64,000 bases of DNA from Paracoccus sp. (in: a-proteobacteria). Its GTDB lineage: Bacteria > Pseudomonadota > Alphaproteobacteria > Rhodobacterales > Rhodobacteraceae. Below the pieces are notes generated by a model. The model saw nothing but the letters and a program-made list of their open reading frames with translations, searched no databases and was not told the origin of the DNA. Positions 41,238 to 50,291 of the stretch are shown one piece after another. Positions within the stretch are counted from its first letter, which is position 1, and each line of letters starts with the position of its first letter. The stretch covers positions 124,001-188,000 of the forward strand of contig NZ_JAUNTJ010000004.1 in the NCBI RefSeq assembly GCF_030538755.1, read 5' to 3'. Position numbers and translations under genes: made by a program.

Positions 41238-43487
41238 TCAGCCGCGTTTGCGCCGCCGTTTTGCCGCGCGCTTCACCTCGGCCAGACGGGCCTGCGTGGG
41301 TTTGCGGCGCATCGGGCCGCCTTTGCGACGGCCCTTTGGTCCCTGCGGGATGGCCTTGCCGTCCAGCTCCAGCAGTTCCAGCATCAGCCCGCCGGTGGTC
41401 GGAACGGCCTCGGTCAGGCGCACCAGAACCCGCTGGCCGATGCCGATTTCCACGCCGGTTTCCGACCCCATCAGCACCTGCGCATCGGGGTCAAAGTGGA
41501 AATATTCCGCCCCGATCTCGCGGATTGGCAGCAGCCCGTCGGCCCCGGTTTCATCCAGCTTGACGAAGGCCCCGAACCGCTGCACCCCGCTGATGCGGCC
41601 GGTCAGTTCGGTGCCCACCCGGTCGGCCAGATAGGCGGCCAGATAGCGGTCGGTGGTGTCGCGCTCGGCCTCCATGCTGCGGCGTTCGGTGGCGCTGATG
41701 TGTTCGGCGGTTTCGGGCAGCCGTTCCATATCGCCGCCCGACAGCCCGTCATCGCCCCAGCCATGCGCCGTAATCAGCGCGCGATGCACGATCAGATCGG
41801 CATAACGCCGGATGGGCGAGGTGAAATGCGCGTAATGCGTCAGCGCCAGCCCGAAATGGCCATAGTTCTGCGGCGCATAATAGGCCTGCGTCATCGACCG
41901 CAAGGTGCTGATGTTAATCAACTCGTCAAAGTCAGACCCCTGAGCCTGCGCCAGCAGCCGGTTCAGATGGCTGGTTTGCAGCACCTGCCCCTTGGCCAGC
42001 ACAAAGCCCGATGCCTGCGCCACCTCGCGCAGCGCGTCCAATTTGGCGGGGCTGGGTTCTTCGTGAACACGGAACAGCAGGGGACGCTGGCGGCGGGTCA
42101 GTTCTTCGGCGGCGGCGACATTGGCCAGCACCATGAATTCCTCGATCAGCCGGTGCGCCTCGAAACGGTCCCGAAAGTTCACCGATTTCACCCGGCCATC
42201 CGGCGTCAGCTCGATGCGCCGTTCCGGCAGGTCAAGGTCCAGCGGCTGGCGGCGATCACGCGCCGATTTCAGCAGGCCATAGGCGTGCCACAAGGGCCGG
42301 ATCACATCCTCCATCAAGGGCGCGGCCTGATCGTCGGGGTTGCCCTCCGCTGCCGCTTGCGCCTGTTCATAAGACAGGCTGGCGCGACTGTTCATCATGG
42401 CGCGGTGAAAGCTGTGGCCGGTCTTGTTGCCCTGCGCATCCAGCCGCATTTTCACCGCAATCACCGGGCGATCCACGCCCTCATGCAGCGAACACAGATC
42501 GCCCGACAGGATGTCGGGCAGCATCGGCACCACCCGGTCGGGGAAATAGGTCGAGTTGCCCCGCGTCCATGCCTCGCGGTCCAGCGAGCTGCCGGGGCGG
42601 ACGTAATGCGCCACATCGGCAATAGCGACCCAGATCGTCGCACCACCATCATCCTCGATCATGGCGGCCACGGCATCGTCATGGTCGCGGGCATCGGCGG
42701 GGTCGATGGTCATCAGCGGCAGGTCGCGCAGATCCATCCGACCGGCCATTGGCGCGGGTTGGGCGGCATCGGCCTCGGCTACAACGGCGTCGGGGAAATC
42801 ATCAGGAATGCCGTGCTGGTGAATGGCGATCAGGCTGACCGCGCGCGGCGCGCCGGGATCGCCCAGCACTTCGGTCACGCGGGCCAGCGGCAGGCCAAGG
42901 CGGCCCTTGGGACCGATCTGCTCCGCCTCGACCAGCTCGCCGCCCTTGGCCCCCAGCGTGGCGTCGTCGCGCACGCGCCATTCCTTGTCGGCCCCCTTGT
43001 CGATGGGAACGATCCGCCCGCCCTCGGTTTCCTTGCGGAAAATACCCACAATCTTGTGCGGCGCGGTGCCGATGCGGCGGATCAGCCGGGCCTGATAGTG
43101 GTAATCCTCGCCCTGAACGGCGATCAGCCGGGCCAGCACACGTTCGCCCTTGCCCACGGCCCCGTCCGCCCCGCGCGGCAGAAACAGGATGCGGGGTTCC
43201 GGCCCCTCGCCCTGCCACTCCATCGGGCGCGCGAACAGGTCGCCGGCATCGTCAGGGCCGATGATCTGGATCACCGACACCGGCGGCAGGGTGTGGCCAT
43301 CGTGATAATGGCGGCGCTTGCGTTCAAGCTGCCCCTCGGCCTCAAGCTCTTTCAGCAGGCGTTTCAGGTCGATGCGCGCGGCCCCCTTGATGCCGAAGGC
43401 CTTGGCGATGTCGCGCTTGGAACTGGCCTCGGGGTGTTCGGCCAGCCAATCCATGATTTCGCGTTTCGAGGGAAGATGGTCGCTCAT
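41238..43487 (-). CDS. rnr: Ribonuclease R
   Basis: 749 residues. An N-terminal winged helix (REIMDWLAEHPEASSKRDIA), cold-shock domains, the RNB catalytic domain with the metal Asp cluster TIDPADARDHDDAV, a C-terminal S1 domain (RISGVQRFGAFVKLDETGADG) and a Lys/Arg-rich tail. It degrades structured RNA 3' to 5'. No obvious operon partner. Confidence 0.95.
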   Translation of the reverse strand: MSDHLPSKREIMDWLAEHPEASSKRDIAKAFGIKGAARIDLKRLLKELEAEGQLERKRRHYHDGHTLPPVSVIQIIGPDDAGDLFARPMEWQGEGPEPRILFLPRGADGAVGKGERVLARLIAVQGEDYHYQARLIRRIGTAPHKIVGIFRKETEGGRIVPIDKGADKEWRVRDDATLGAKGGELVEAEQIGPKGRLGLPLARVTEVLGDPGAPRAVSLIAIHQHGIPDDFPDAVVAEADAAQPAPMAGRMDLRDLPLMTIDPADARDHDDAVAAMIEDDGGATIWVAIADVAHYVRPGSSLDREAWTRGNSTYFPDRVVPMLPDILSGDLCSLHEGVDRPVIAVKMRLDAQGNKTGHSFHRAMMNSRASLSYEQAQAAAEGNPDDQAAPLMEDVIRPLWHAYGLLKSARDRRQPLDLDLPERRIELTPDGRVKSVNFRDRFEAHRLIEEFMVLANVAAAEELTRRQRPLLFRVHEEPSPAKLDALREVAQASGFVLAKGQVLQTSHLNRLLAQAQGSDFDELINISTLRSMTQAYYAPQNYGHFGLALTHYAHFTSPIRRYADLIVHRALITAHGWGDDGLSGGDMERLPETAEHISATERRSMEAERDTTDRYLAAYLADRVGTELTGRISGVQRFGAFVKLDETGADGLLPIREIGAEYFHFDPDAQVLMGSETGVEIGIGQRVLVRLTEAVPTTGGLMLELLELDGKAIPQGPKGRRKGGPMRRKPTQARLAEVKRAAKRRRKRG

Positions 43488-43535
43488 GCCCGCATCCTGT
43501 TTTGCGCGCGTGACCCGTTCACCCGCCGTTCCTGT

Positions 43536-43952
43536 TCACAGATCCCGCGCCATATCCCGGTGCGGAATGCCTGCGTCATCATAAATAGGACCATACGCCA
43601 CAAAACCAAGTTTTTCGTAAAAACCGATCGCATGGGTCTGCGCCCCCAGTTTCGCGCGGGTGATGCCGGGCTGATCGCGCAAGGCGTCCATCGCCGCCCG
43701 GATCAGCGCCGCGCCAAGGCCCGTGCCGCGCGCGCGGGCCAGCACACAGACGCGCCCGATCTTGCCGGTTTCGCCATCCATCAGCAGCCGCGCCGTGCCA
43801 ACCGGGCCGCTGTCATCATGGGCCAGCAGGTGAATGGCCGCGCCGTCCAGATCGTCCATCTCGTCGGCCTCGGGGACGTTTTGCTCCTCGACGAACACGG
43901 CCCGGCGCAGGGCATGGCAGGCGGCCAGATTGTCGGTGATGTCGATCTTCAT
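43536..43952 (-). CDS. GNAT-family N-acetyltransferase
   Basis: 138 residues, a single GNAT domain with the acetyl-CoA loop [11 protein letters not shown] and the C-terminal [12 protein letters not shown] motif. The N-terminal [20 protein letters not shown] resembles ElaA-like acetyltransferases. Substrate unknown. The start overlaps the dapE stop by ATGA, so it is translated with dapE. Confidence 0.88.
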   Translation of the reverse strand: MKIDITDNLAACHALRRAVFVEEQNVPEADEMDDLDGAAIHLLAHDDSGPVGTARLLMDGETGKIGRVCVLARARGTGLGAALIRAAMDALRDQPGITRAKLGAQTHAIGFYEKLGFVAYGPIYDDAGIPHRDMARDL

Positions 43953-45085
43953 GCGAAATAATCCTGCAAAATGCGGCGATAAACACGGGTCAGCGCGCGG
44001 ATTTCATCAGCCGGAACCCGTTCGTCCACCTGATGCATGAACCGCCCGACAAGGCCGAACTCCACCACCGGACAATGATCCTTGATAAACCGCGCATCCG
44101 ACGTGCCGCCGCTGGTGGACAGCACCGGGTCCAGCCCGGTTTCCGCCCGCACCACGCCGCGCACCAGATCGACAAAGGCACCGGGCGCGGTCAGAAAGGC
44201 ATCGCCGCTGACCTCGGCCGACAGGTGCAGCGCCACGCCGGTTTCCGTTGCCACGGCCTGCGCGCGGGCGGTCAGATCGGCGATCAGGCTGTCGCCCGTG
44301 TGCAGGTCGTTAAAGCGGATATTGACCACCGCCGTCGCCGTTTGCGGAATCACGTTCGACGCCGGATTGCCACAGTCGATGCTGGTGATTTGCAGCCCCG
44401 AAGGGTCGAAATGCGCCGTGCCCTGATCCAGCGGGCTGGCGGTCAGATCGCTCAGATACCGGGTCAGCGCGTGCAGCGGGTTCCTGGCCCGGTGCGGATA
44501 GGCGGCGTGCCCCTGCACCCCGGTCGCGGTGATCCGAAACGTGACCGAGCCGCGCCGCCCGATCTTTATCATCTCGCCAAATGTTTCGGGGTTCGACGGC
44601 TCGCCCACGATGCAGGCGTCCATCCGCTCGCCATTCTCGTCCATCCAGTCCAGCAAGGCGCGGGTGCCGTCGCGGCCCGGCCCCTCCTCGTCGCCGGTGA
44701 TGGTCAGGATCACCGCGCCATCGGGCGGCGTTTCGCGCACGAAATCCATCGCCGCGCAGACAAAAGCGGCAATGCCGGATTTCATATCGGTCGCGCCGCG
44801 GCCCCAGATCACGCCGTCCTCGATATGGCCGGAAAACGGCGGATGCGTCCACGATCCCAGATCGCCGGGCGGCACCACATCGGTATGCCCGTTGAAGCCC
44901 AGACTCCGCGCCCCCCGCTCGCCCCAGCGGGCAAACAGGTTCGGCACCCCGCCCCGGTCCACGCGACAACAGGTGAACCCCGCCCCGGTCAGCAGATCGG
45001 CCAACAACACCAGCGCGCCGCCTTCCTCGGGCGTGACCGAGGGGCAGCGGATCAGGCGGGCGGTCAGCTCGGCGGGGTCGGTCAT
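43949..45085 (-). CDS. dapE: Succinyl-diaminopimelate desuccinylase
   Basis: 378 residues, M20 dinuclear zinc peptidase family. Metal and catalytic residues are in [21 protein letters not shown], the catalytic Glu in [12 protein letters not shown], and the late [12 protein letters not shown]. It removes succinate from N-succinyl-diaminopimelate in lysine/peptidoglycan precursor synthesis. It follows a small hypothetical gene by one base and overlaps the GNAT gene. Confidence 0.95.
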   Translation of the reverse strand: MTDPAELTARLIRCPSVTPEEGGALVLLADLLTGAGFTCCRVDRGGVPNLFARWGERGARSLGFNGHTDVVPPGDLGSWTHPPFSGHIEDGVIWGRGATDMKSGIAAFVCAAMDFVRETPPDGAVILTITGDEEGPGRDGTRALLDWMDENGERMDACIVGEPSNPETFGEMIKIGRRGSVTFRITATGVQGHAAYPHRARNPLHALTRYLSDLTASPLDQGTAHFDPSGLQITSIDCGNPASNVIPQTATAVVNIRFNDLHTGDSLIADLTARAQAVATETGVALHLSAEVSGDAFLTAPGAFVDLVRGVVRAETGLDPVLSTSGGTSDARFIKDHCPVVEFGLVGRFMHQVDERVPADEIRALTRVYRRILQDYFA

Positions 45086-45086
45086 C

Positions 45087-45263
45087 TCATATCCCTAATT
45101 GCAATGCACGGCGGATCAGGTTGCCGCCACTCGGAACCAGCAGCACCCGCATCCAGCGCCGAAACTGCACCACATCCAGCCGGTCCTGCAAGGCAAACCC
45201 CAATCGCAGCCCGAACATACCCGCCACGCTATCGCCGCATAGGGCAAAAGCAACCGCCTGCAT
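45087..45263 (-). CDS. Small hypothetical protein upstream of dapE
   Basis: 58 residues starting [20 protein letters not shown] and ending IRRALQLGI, with amphipathic and basic segments ([18 protein letters not shown]). One base separates its stop from dapE. I do not recognise the family, but its codon pattern and tight placement look like a real coupled gene. The longer frame upstream runs into the intergenic repeat at 45283-45303 and is rejected. Confidence 0.55.
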   Translation of the reverse strand: MQAVAFALCGDSVAGMFGLRLGFALQDRLDVVQFRRWMRVLLVPSGGNLIRRALQLGI

Positions 45264-45282
45264 TCCGGCACAACGCACAGGC

Positions 45283-45303
45283 TTCCTGTTTGCCCAAATA
45301 CGC
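45283..45303. repeat. Copy of the GCGTATTTG/CAAACAGGAA repeat (inverted)
   Basis: TTCCTGTTTG-CC-CAAATACGC, identical to the copy at 41192-41212, between the small gene and divergent mcd. Confidence 0.75.
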
Positions 45304-45421
45304 ATGCGACAGCGCAATCGGCGCGACATTTTCAGTCTTTATTAACGTCCGTCACGCATTATCATTGCGCTGCATTTGCGAAAGCCCTAGACATGCTGCA
45401 ACGCCGAAACGGATGGATTCG

Positions 45422-47029
45422 ATGAAAGACATGCCCGCACAGACCACCGCCGTCATCGCCGAACTGGAAGATTTGCAAGCCCGCGCCAAAACCGCCGTGC
45501 TGGCGCTGGTCGCCCCCGATGGCAAGGTCGATGCAGCGGCGCTGGAAACGCATCAGCGCGCCGCACATGCACTGTCGTGGCTGGCAACCTATGTGGAATC
45601 GCTGCGGCAACTGGCGGCATGGGCAGACCGGGTGCAGGGCGAAACCGAGGGGCTGATCCTCCAGATCGGCTTTGGCGAATACCTGTCGCAGATCGCCGGC
45701 GGCATCCCGATGAGCCAGACGGAATTTGCCCGCCTGTCGGATATGGGCGTCGAATGGCACCCTTCGGATGCGGCAACGGCGCTGATGGCGGGCAACACAC
45801 CGCAGGCGCGGGCGCGGCTGGCAGCGATCATCGCCGACAATCCCGGCGCAGCCACCATCGGCAAAACCGGGCTGGACGAGGATCTGGAAATGATCCGCGA
45901 CCAGTTCCGCCGCTGGGCCGATGACAAGGTGGTGCCCCACGCCCACGACTGGCACATGCGCGATGAACTGATCCCCATGGAAATCATTTCCGAACTGGCG
46001 GAACTGGGCGTCTTTGGCCTGACCATCCCCGAGGAATTCGGCGGTCTCGGCCTGTCCAAGGCCAGCATGGTCGTGGTCAGCGAAGAATTGTCGCGCGCCT
46101 ATATCGGCGTCGGCAGTCTTGGCACCCGGTCGGAAATCGCCGCCGAACTGATTATCTGCGGCGGCACCGAGGCGCAAAAGGAACAGTGGCTGCCGAAGCT
46201 GGCCAGCGGGGAAATTCTGCCGACGGCCGTGTTCACCGAACCCAACACCGGGTCCGACCTCGGCAGCCTGCGCAGCCGCGCGGTGCGCGATGGCGACACC
46301 TGGAAAATCACCGGCAACAAGACCTGGATCACCCATGCCGCCCGCACTCATGTGATGACCCTGCTGGCCCGGACCGAGCCGGAAACCGACGACTGGCGCG
46401 GGCTGTCGATGTTTCTGGCCGAAAAGATGCCGGGCACCGACACCGACCCCTTCCCCACCCCCGGCATGACCGGCGGCGAGATCGAGGTTCTGGGCTATCG
46501 CGGCATGAAGGAATACGAGCTTGGCTTTGACGGGTTCGAGGTCAAGGGCGACAACCTGCTGGGTGGCGTCACCGGCCAGGGCTTCAAACAGTTGATGCAG
46601 ACCTTTGAATCGGCGCGGATTCAGACGGCGGCGCGGGCGATTGGCGTGGCGCAGAACGCGCTGGAACTGGGGCTGCAATACGCGCTGGACCGCAAGCAAT
46701 TCGGCAAGGCGCTGATGAATTTCCCCCGCGTGGCCGACAAGCTGGCCCTGTCGGCGGTGGAAATCATGATCGCGCGGCATCTGACCTATTTCAGTGCGTG
46801 GCAGAAAGACCACGGCAACCGCTGCGATCTCGAGGCGGGGATGGCGAAACTGCTGGGCGCGCGCGTGGCCTGGGCGGCGGCGGATAACGCCCTGCAAATC
46901 CACGGCGGCAACGGCTTTGCACTGGAATATCAGATCAGCCGGGTTTTGTGCGATGCCCGTATTCTGAACATCTTTGAGGGTGCCGCGGAAATTCAGGCAC
47001 AGGTGATCGCCCGGCGTCTGCTGGGCTGA
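45422..47029 (+). CDS. mcd: (2S)-methylsuccinyl-CoA dehydrogenase
   Basis: 535 residues, acyl-CoA dehydrogenase with the ~140-residue N-terminal extension specific to Mcd (APDGKVDAAALE, HALSWLATYVESLRQ, LILQIGFGEYLSQI). The core has TAVFTEPNTGSDLGSLRSR, GNKTWITHAART and the catalytic Glu in LNIFEGAAEIQAQ. It oxidises methylsuccinyl-CoA to mesaconyl-CoA in the ethylmalonyl-CoA pathway for acetate/C1 assimilation and hands electrons to ETF. An in-frame ATG at 45413 is an alternative start; neither has a strong ribosome site. It stands alone, other pathway genes being elsewhere. Confidence 0.93.
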   Translation: MKDMPAQTTAVIAELEDLQARAKTAVLALVAPDGKVDAAALETHQRAAHALSWLATYVESLRQLAAWADRVQGETEGLILQIGFGEYLSQIAGGIPMSQTEFARLSDMGVEWHPSDAATALMAGNTPQARARLAAIIADNPGAATIGKTGLDEDLEMIRDQFRRWADDKVVPHAHDWHMRDELIPMEIISELAELGVFGLTIPEEFGGLGLSKASMVVVSEELSRAYIGVGSLGTRSEIAAELIICGGTEAQKEQWLPKLASGEILPTAVFTEPNTGSDLGSLRSRAVRDGDTWKITGNKTWITHAARTHVMTLLARTEPETDDWRGLSMFLAEKMPGTDTDPFPTPGMTGGEIEVLGYRGMKEYELGFDGFEVKGDNLLGGVTGQGFKQLMQTFESARIQTAARAIGVAQNALELGLQYALDRKQFGKALMNFPRVADKLALSAVEIMIARHLTYFSAWQKDHGNRCDLEAGMAKLLGARVAWAAADNALQIHGGNGFALEYQISRVLCDARILNIFEGAAEIQAQVIARRLLG

Positions 47030-47048
47030 GAGGGGCGCGCCCCAAGGC

Positions 47049-47101
47049 GGGGGGCTTCGCGCCCCCCGGACCCCCTGCGGCGTATTTGTTGCAAACAGGA
47101 A
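47049..47101. repeat. GC hairpin plus GCGTATTTG/CAAACAGGAA repeat after mcd
   Basis: GGGGGGC (47049-47055), loop TTCGC, GCCCCCC (47061-47067), then GCGTATTTG-TTG-CAAACAGGAA at 47080-47101. It lies 20 bases past the mcd stop and probably ends or protects that transcript. Confidence 0.75.
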
Positions 47102-47205
47102 ACCCCTGCGGGCGGTCGCGCAGGCGTGATGTGGACGGGAACGGAAATCCGGGCTAGGGGGTTGCCGGATTAATAATGATTCAAATGCCCTGAGGAGACG
47201 CCCGC

Positions 47206-47616
47206 ATGTTCCGTCCCGTTGCCCTTGCCGTGACTGCCGCCGCCGCTCTGGCCGCCTGCACGCCCACGCCGAAAACCCCCGCCACGCAGGAAGGTGACGT
47301 TCCGCTTGGCCCTTATTACATCGTCGGTCTGGGCCGCGATGCCGTGCCAACCCGCAATGCCACGCTGAATCTGGCGCCCGGCCAGATCACCGGGCAAGGC
47401 CCCTGCAATACCTTTGTCGCCACCAATGCCGCAACGCTGCCGGCGATTCAGATCACCGCGTTTCAGGCCGGTCAATCGACCTGCCGCGATTCCGCGCTGG
47501 AAAGCCGCTATTTCTCGGCTCTGCAACAGGCGAGCAGCGCCGAATATAATGGCGGCGTTCTGGTGGTCAAAGGCCCGGTCTGGATCACCTACGAGGCGGG
47601 CACTCTGGCGCAGTAA
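47206..47616 (+). CDS. META-domain lipoprotein (HslJ-like)
   Basis: 136 residues: signal with lipobox LAAC (lipidated Cys18), then one META domain recognised by QITGQGPCNTFVA and the paired Cys later in STCRDSALE. META/HslJ proteins are envelope proteins linked to stress or antibiotic tolerance in some species; the role here is unknown. TGAGGAGAC lies upstream. It has its own terminator. Confidence 0.8.
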   Translation: MFRPVALAVTAAAALAACTPTPKTPATQEGDVPLGPYYIVGLGRDAVPTRNATLNLAPGQITGQGPCNTFVATNAATLPAIQITAFQAGQSTCRDSALESRYFSALQQASSAEYNGGVLVVKGPVWITYEAGTLAQ

Positions 47617-47637
47617 TCGCGGCGGCAGCATTTCGGG

Positions 47638-47665
47638 AAAGGCGGGCCAAGGGTCCGCCTTTTTT
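47638..47665 (+). terminator. Terminator of the META lipoprotein gene
   Basis: AAGGCGG (47639-47645) pairs with CCGCCTT (47655-47661), followed by a T run to 47665. Confidence 0.8.
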
Positions 47666-47677
47666 GGTATCAGCCGG

Positions 47678-49057
47678 TTACGCCGCGCCGGGCCGCTGTC
47701 GGCGCAGGAACCGCTGCGCCAGCAGATCAAGGCCGATCATCGCCAGCAAGGTGAGGCCGGTCAGCGGAAACAGCGCGCCGCCGATCCCCAAAAGGATGAA
47801 CAGGCCGGTAAAGACACGGCGATCCGACGGCAAGGGCGGCACGCCAAGGCTGCCTGCCGGTCTGCGCTTCCACCACATGACCGCCGCCGAAACCGCCAGC
47901 AGCACGATCCCGGCACAGACCAGCAGCAGCACGATCTGGTTCGCCAGCCCATAGGTCTGCCCCATATGGGTATTGATGCCGAACTCCAGCCACCGCCCCA
48001 AGGGGCCATAGTCGGCATAGCTCATATCCAGCAGCGGGCGGCCGTCATACTGATCCAGATGAACGACGCGCTGCTGGCCAAGATCGGCGGGATAGACCGA
48101 GCCGGAATAGACCCCGGTCGGTGTCGTCGGCAAAGCAACCGTATAGCCGCGATGCAGGTTCAGGTCGTCAAAGATGCGCACCGCCGCGTCAAGGCCGATC
48201 TCGGTCTGGCCCGGCATCGGCGCAGCGGTTTCAGGGATCTGCGCCTGTTCCAGCGACCATGCGGTTTTCGCCACATCGGTCAGCTTTTGCCCCGACATCG
48301 GCACCTCGACGCGCACCCCCGCCGGATAGCCAAAGTTGTTGCCATTGGCCCATTCGTTCACCTGCTTGCCCCAGACCGAGGACCACGGCATCCCCGTCAC
48401 CGCCAGAAACACGATAAAGGCGCCGGTGAAAATCCCCGTCACCGCATGGGTATCGCGCCAGAATACCCGCCGCGCAGGCGTGCCGCGCAGCGTGACCACG
48501 CCACCGCCCTGTCCGCGCGGCCACCACAGGTAAACCCCGGTCAGCACCAGCAGAATGGAAAAGCCGCCTGCGATCTCGATCACCTTGCGCGGGGTCGGGC
48601 CGAAATAGCGGAACGAGTGCAGATAGCGCACCGTCCATGCAAAGGTGCTGCGGTCGGGCCGCACCTCCAGCACGTCGCCGGTATATTGGTTCACATAAAC
48701 CGCCATGCGCCCGCCGGTTTCGGGTTGAACGGTGATTTCCGTCGAGGCCCGGTCAGTTACCGGGTCAGTGTATTTCACCGCCGTGCCGGGCTGTGCGCTC
48801 AGCGCCGCGTCGATGATCTGCGACGGCGACAGGCGCTGTTCCGCCACGGGTGTCACCAGTTTGAAATCGGCGTGAACCAGATTGTCCACCTGATCGCGGA
48901 ACAGATAGATCGCTCCGGTGATCGCCAGCGTTATCATAAAGGGCAAGACCAGCAGCCCGGCATAGAAATGCCAGCGCCAGACCGCGCGGTAAAGGTCCGT
49001 GGCCTGGCGGCGCACGGCAGATTGCGGGGCAGCCGCCCCGTAAGAAGTATCCGTCAT
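47678..49057 (-). CDS. PepSY-associated transmembrane protein (PiuB-like)
   Basis: 459 residues with four or five membrane helices (about 25-50, 165-185, 210-232, 375-398, 415-440) and PepSY domains in between. Conserved His residues for heme or metal are seen in WRWHFYAGLL, YLHSFRYFG, DTHAVTGIF and FGINTHMGQTYG. The family includes iron-regulated membrane proteins and reductases helping siderophore or metal uptake. A DUF2946 gene 39 bases upstream on the same strand supports a metal-related role, which is inference. Confidence 0.85.
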   Translation of the reverse strand: MTDTSYGAAAPQSAVRRQATDLYRAVWRWHFYAGLLVLPFMITLAITGAIYLFRDQVDNLVHADFKLVTPVAEQRLSPSQIIDAALSAQPGTAVKYTDPVTDRASTEITVQPETGGRMAVYVNQYTGDVLEVRPDRSTFAWTVRYLHSFRYFGPTPRKVIEIAGGFSILLVLTGVYLWWPRGQGGGVVTLRGTPARRVFWRDTHAVTGIFTGAFIVFLAVTGMPWSSVWGKQVNEWANGNNFGYPAGVRVEVPMSGQKLTDVAKTAWSLEQAQIPETAAPMPGQTEIGLDAAVRIFDDLNLHRGYTVALPTTPTGVYSGSVYPADLGQQRVVHLDQYDGRPLLDMSYADYGPLGRWLEFGINTHMGQTYGLANQIVLLLVCAGIVLLAVSAAVMWWKRRPAGSLGVPPLPSDRRVFTGLFILLGIGGALFPLTGLTLLAMIGLDLLAQRFLRRQRPGAA

Positions 49058-49096
49058 GGTTGGTATCCGTTTTTGAAGATTTCGGTTGCGAAAACG

Positions 49097-49504
49097 TCAG
49101 CTTGCGGATGGCGGACCGGTTGCGGGCGGCAGGCCGGTGACAGCCGCCAGCCTTGGTGCGGCTTGTCTTTGCGGGCAGGCATCACGGCGCAAGGCCAGCC
49201 CGGCGGGGCGGATGATTGCGCCGAGGGGATCGAGGGTTGCCGGGGGATGTGTTCCGGCGCAGGGACAGGGCGCGGATTGCGGCCCCTCGCGCCGGTCATC
49301 GCCGCTGTCGGGCAGCGGTTGCATCGTCACGGGGTCGAATGCGGCCTCGACCATCCCTTCAGCGGTGCAGATGACCATTGTCACCGTTCCGCCCGCATCG
49401 CGCATCGGCATGATCGCGGCGGGGACAAGCGACGACAGCATCAGCGGCAGCAGCATCGCCCACAGCGCAATCAGCCGCAGGGCGCGGCGCATCATCTTAC
49501 GCAT
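49097..49504 (-). CDS. DUF2946-like exported protein
   Basis: 135 residues. A hydrophobic N-terminus (LRLIALWAMLLPLMLSSLVPA) is followed by VPAAIMPMRDAGGTVTMVIC, the DUF2946 pattern, and a CPCAG motif. DUF2946 proteins often sit near copper or TonB-linked genes; function unknown. Its start overlaps the recO stop by 8 bases (ATGCGTAA). Confidence 0.65.
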   Translation of the reverse strand: MRKMMRRALRLIALWAMLLPLMLSSLVPAAIMPMRDAGGTVTMVICTAEGMVEAAFDPVTMQPLPDSGDDRREGPQSAPCPCAGTHPPATLDPLGAIIRPAGLALRRDACPQRQAAPRLAAVTGLPPATGPPSAS

Positions 49505-50228
49505 CGCCCACCTCCGCCGTCAGCCGACGCACCAGCCGCCCGCGCGCGGCAGGCAGCGGGCGGCCCACCAGTTCAGCCGCCAGCCGCGTGGTCAGGAAAT
49601 GGCCGGTGATGGCCAGCCCCTCGGCCAGACCATTGCCACGGTTATCGCCCGCCCCGCCCATGCTCGCGGGCAGCGGCAGCAGGCGGTCGGCCCATTCCCC
49701 TGCCCCGGCCCGGCTGACGGCGCGGCCCGATTTCGGGCTGACATAGGCCAGCCCCTCGGGCGCGCCGGTGACGGCGCAGGTGGTCAGGTCAAGGCCAAAG
49801 CCCATCTCGTCCAGCAGGCGCATTTCCCAGATCAGGTAATCCTGCGGCCAGTCGGCACCGGCCTCGATCGCGTCCAGCAGGGTCTCGGTCAGCAGCGCCA
49901 GACGCGGATGCGGGTCGCGTTCGGGCAGCGCAAAAGACAGCAGCGCGCAGACCGCATTCAGCCCCGCCAGCCCCAGCGGATCGGACAGCAGCCCGGCCCG
50001 CGCGCGCACCGGCTGCGCGGTGAAATGGCCCAGGGCATCCGCCTGCCGCGCCCGCCAGCGCAGCGCCAGCCGCGACCCCGGCTGCAACAGCGCCGCCCGC
50101 CGCGCCGAGGCCCCGCCCGGCACCAGCCCGGCGTGGCGGCCATATTCGGCCGTCATCACCTCGATGATGGCCGCTGTTTCGCCGTGCGTCCGCCGCGCGA
50201 TCACGGTGCCTTCGGCCTGCCACTCCAT
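49497..50228 (-). CDS. recO: DNA repair protein RecO
   Basis: 243 residues. N-terminal OB-fold beginning MEWQAEGTVIARRTHGETAAIIEVMTAE (first residues only cited in part), followed by GLVPGGASARRAALLQPG and a helical C-terminal domain with WEMRLLDEMGFGLDLTTCAVTG written here in shortened form: DEMGFGLDLTTCAVTG. It loads RecA with RecR in the RecF pathway. Often next to era; here it lies 4 kb away and is paired instead with ade, diverging from it across 63 bases. Confidence 0.9.
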   Translation of the reverse strand: MEWQAEGTVIARRTHGETAAIIEVMTAEYGRHAGLVPGGASARRAALLQPGSRLALRWRARQADALGHFTAQPVRARAGLLSDPLGLAGLNAVCALLSFALPERDPHPRLALLTETLLDAIEAGADWPQDYLIWEMRLLDEMGFGLDLTTCAVTGAPEGLAYVSPKSGRAVSRAGAGEWADRLLPLPASMGGAGDNRGNGLAEGLAITGHFLTTRLAAELVGRPLPAARGRLVRRLTAEVGDA

Positions 50229-50291
50229 CCGCCTGCCCTTTCCTTTCGCCGCAGCCTGCACCATCCTGAGCGAAACGAAAAGGAGGCCGCG

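Noticed and set aside
44033-45421. Upstream extension of mcd through dapE
   Set aside because: It is antisense to dapE and crosses an intergenic repeat; Mcd family similarity starts only after 45422.
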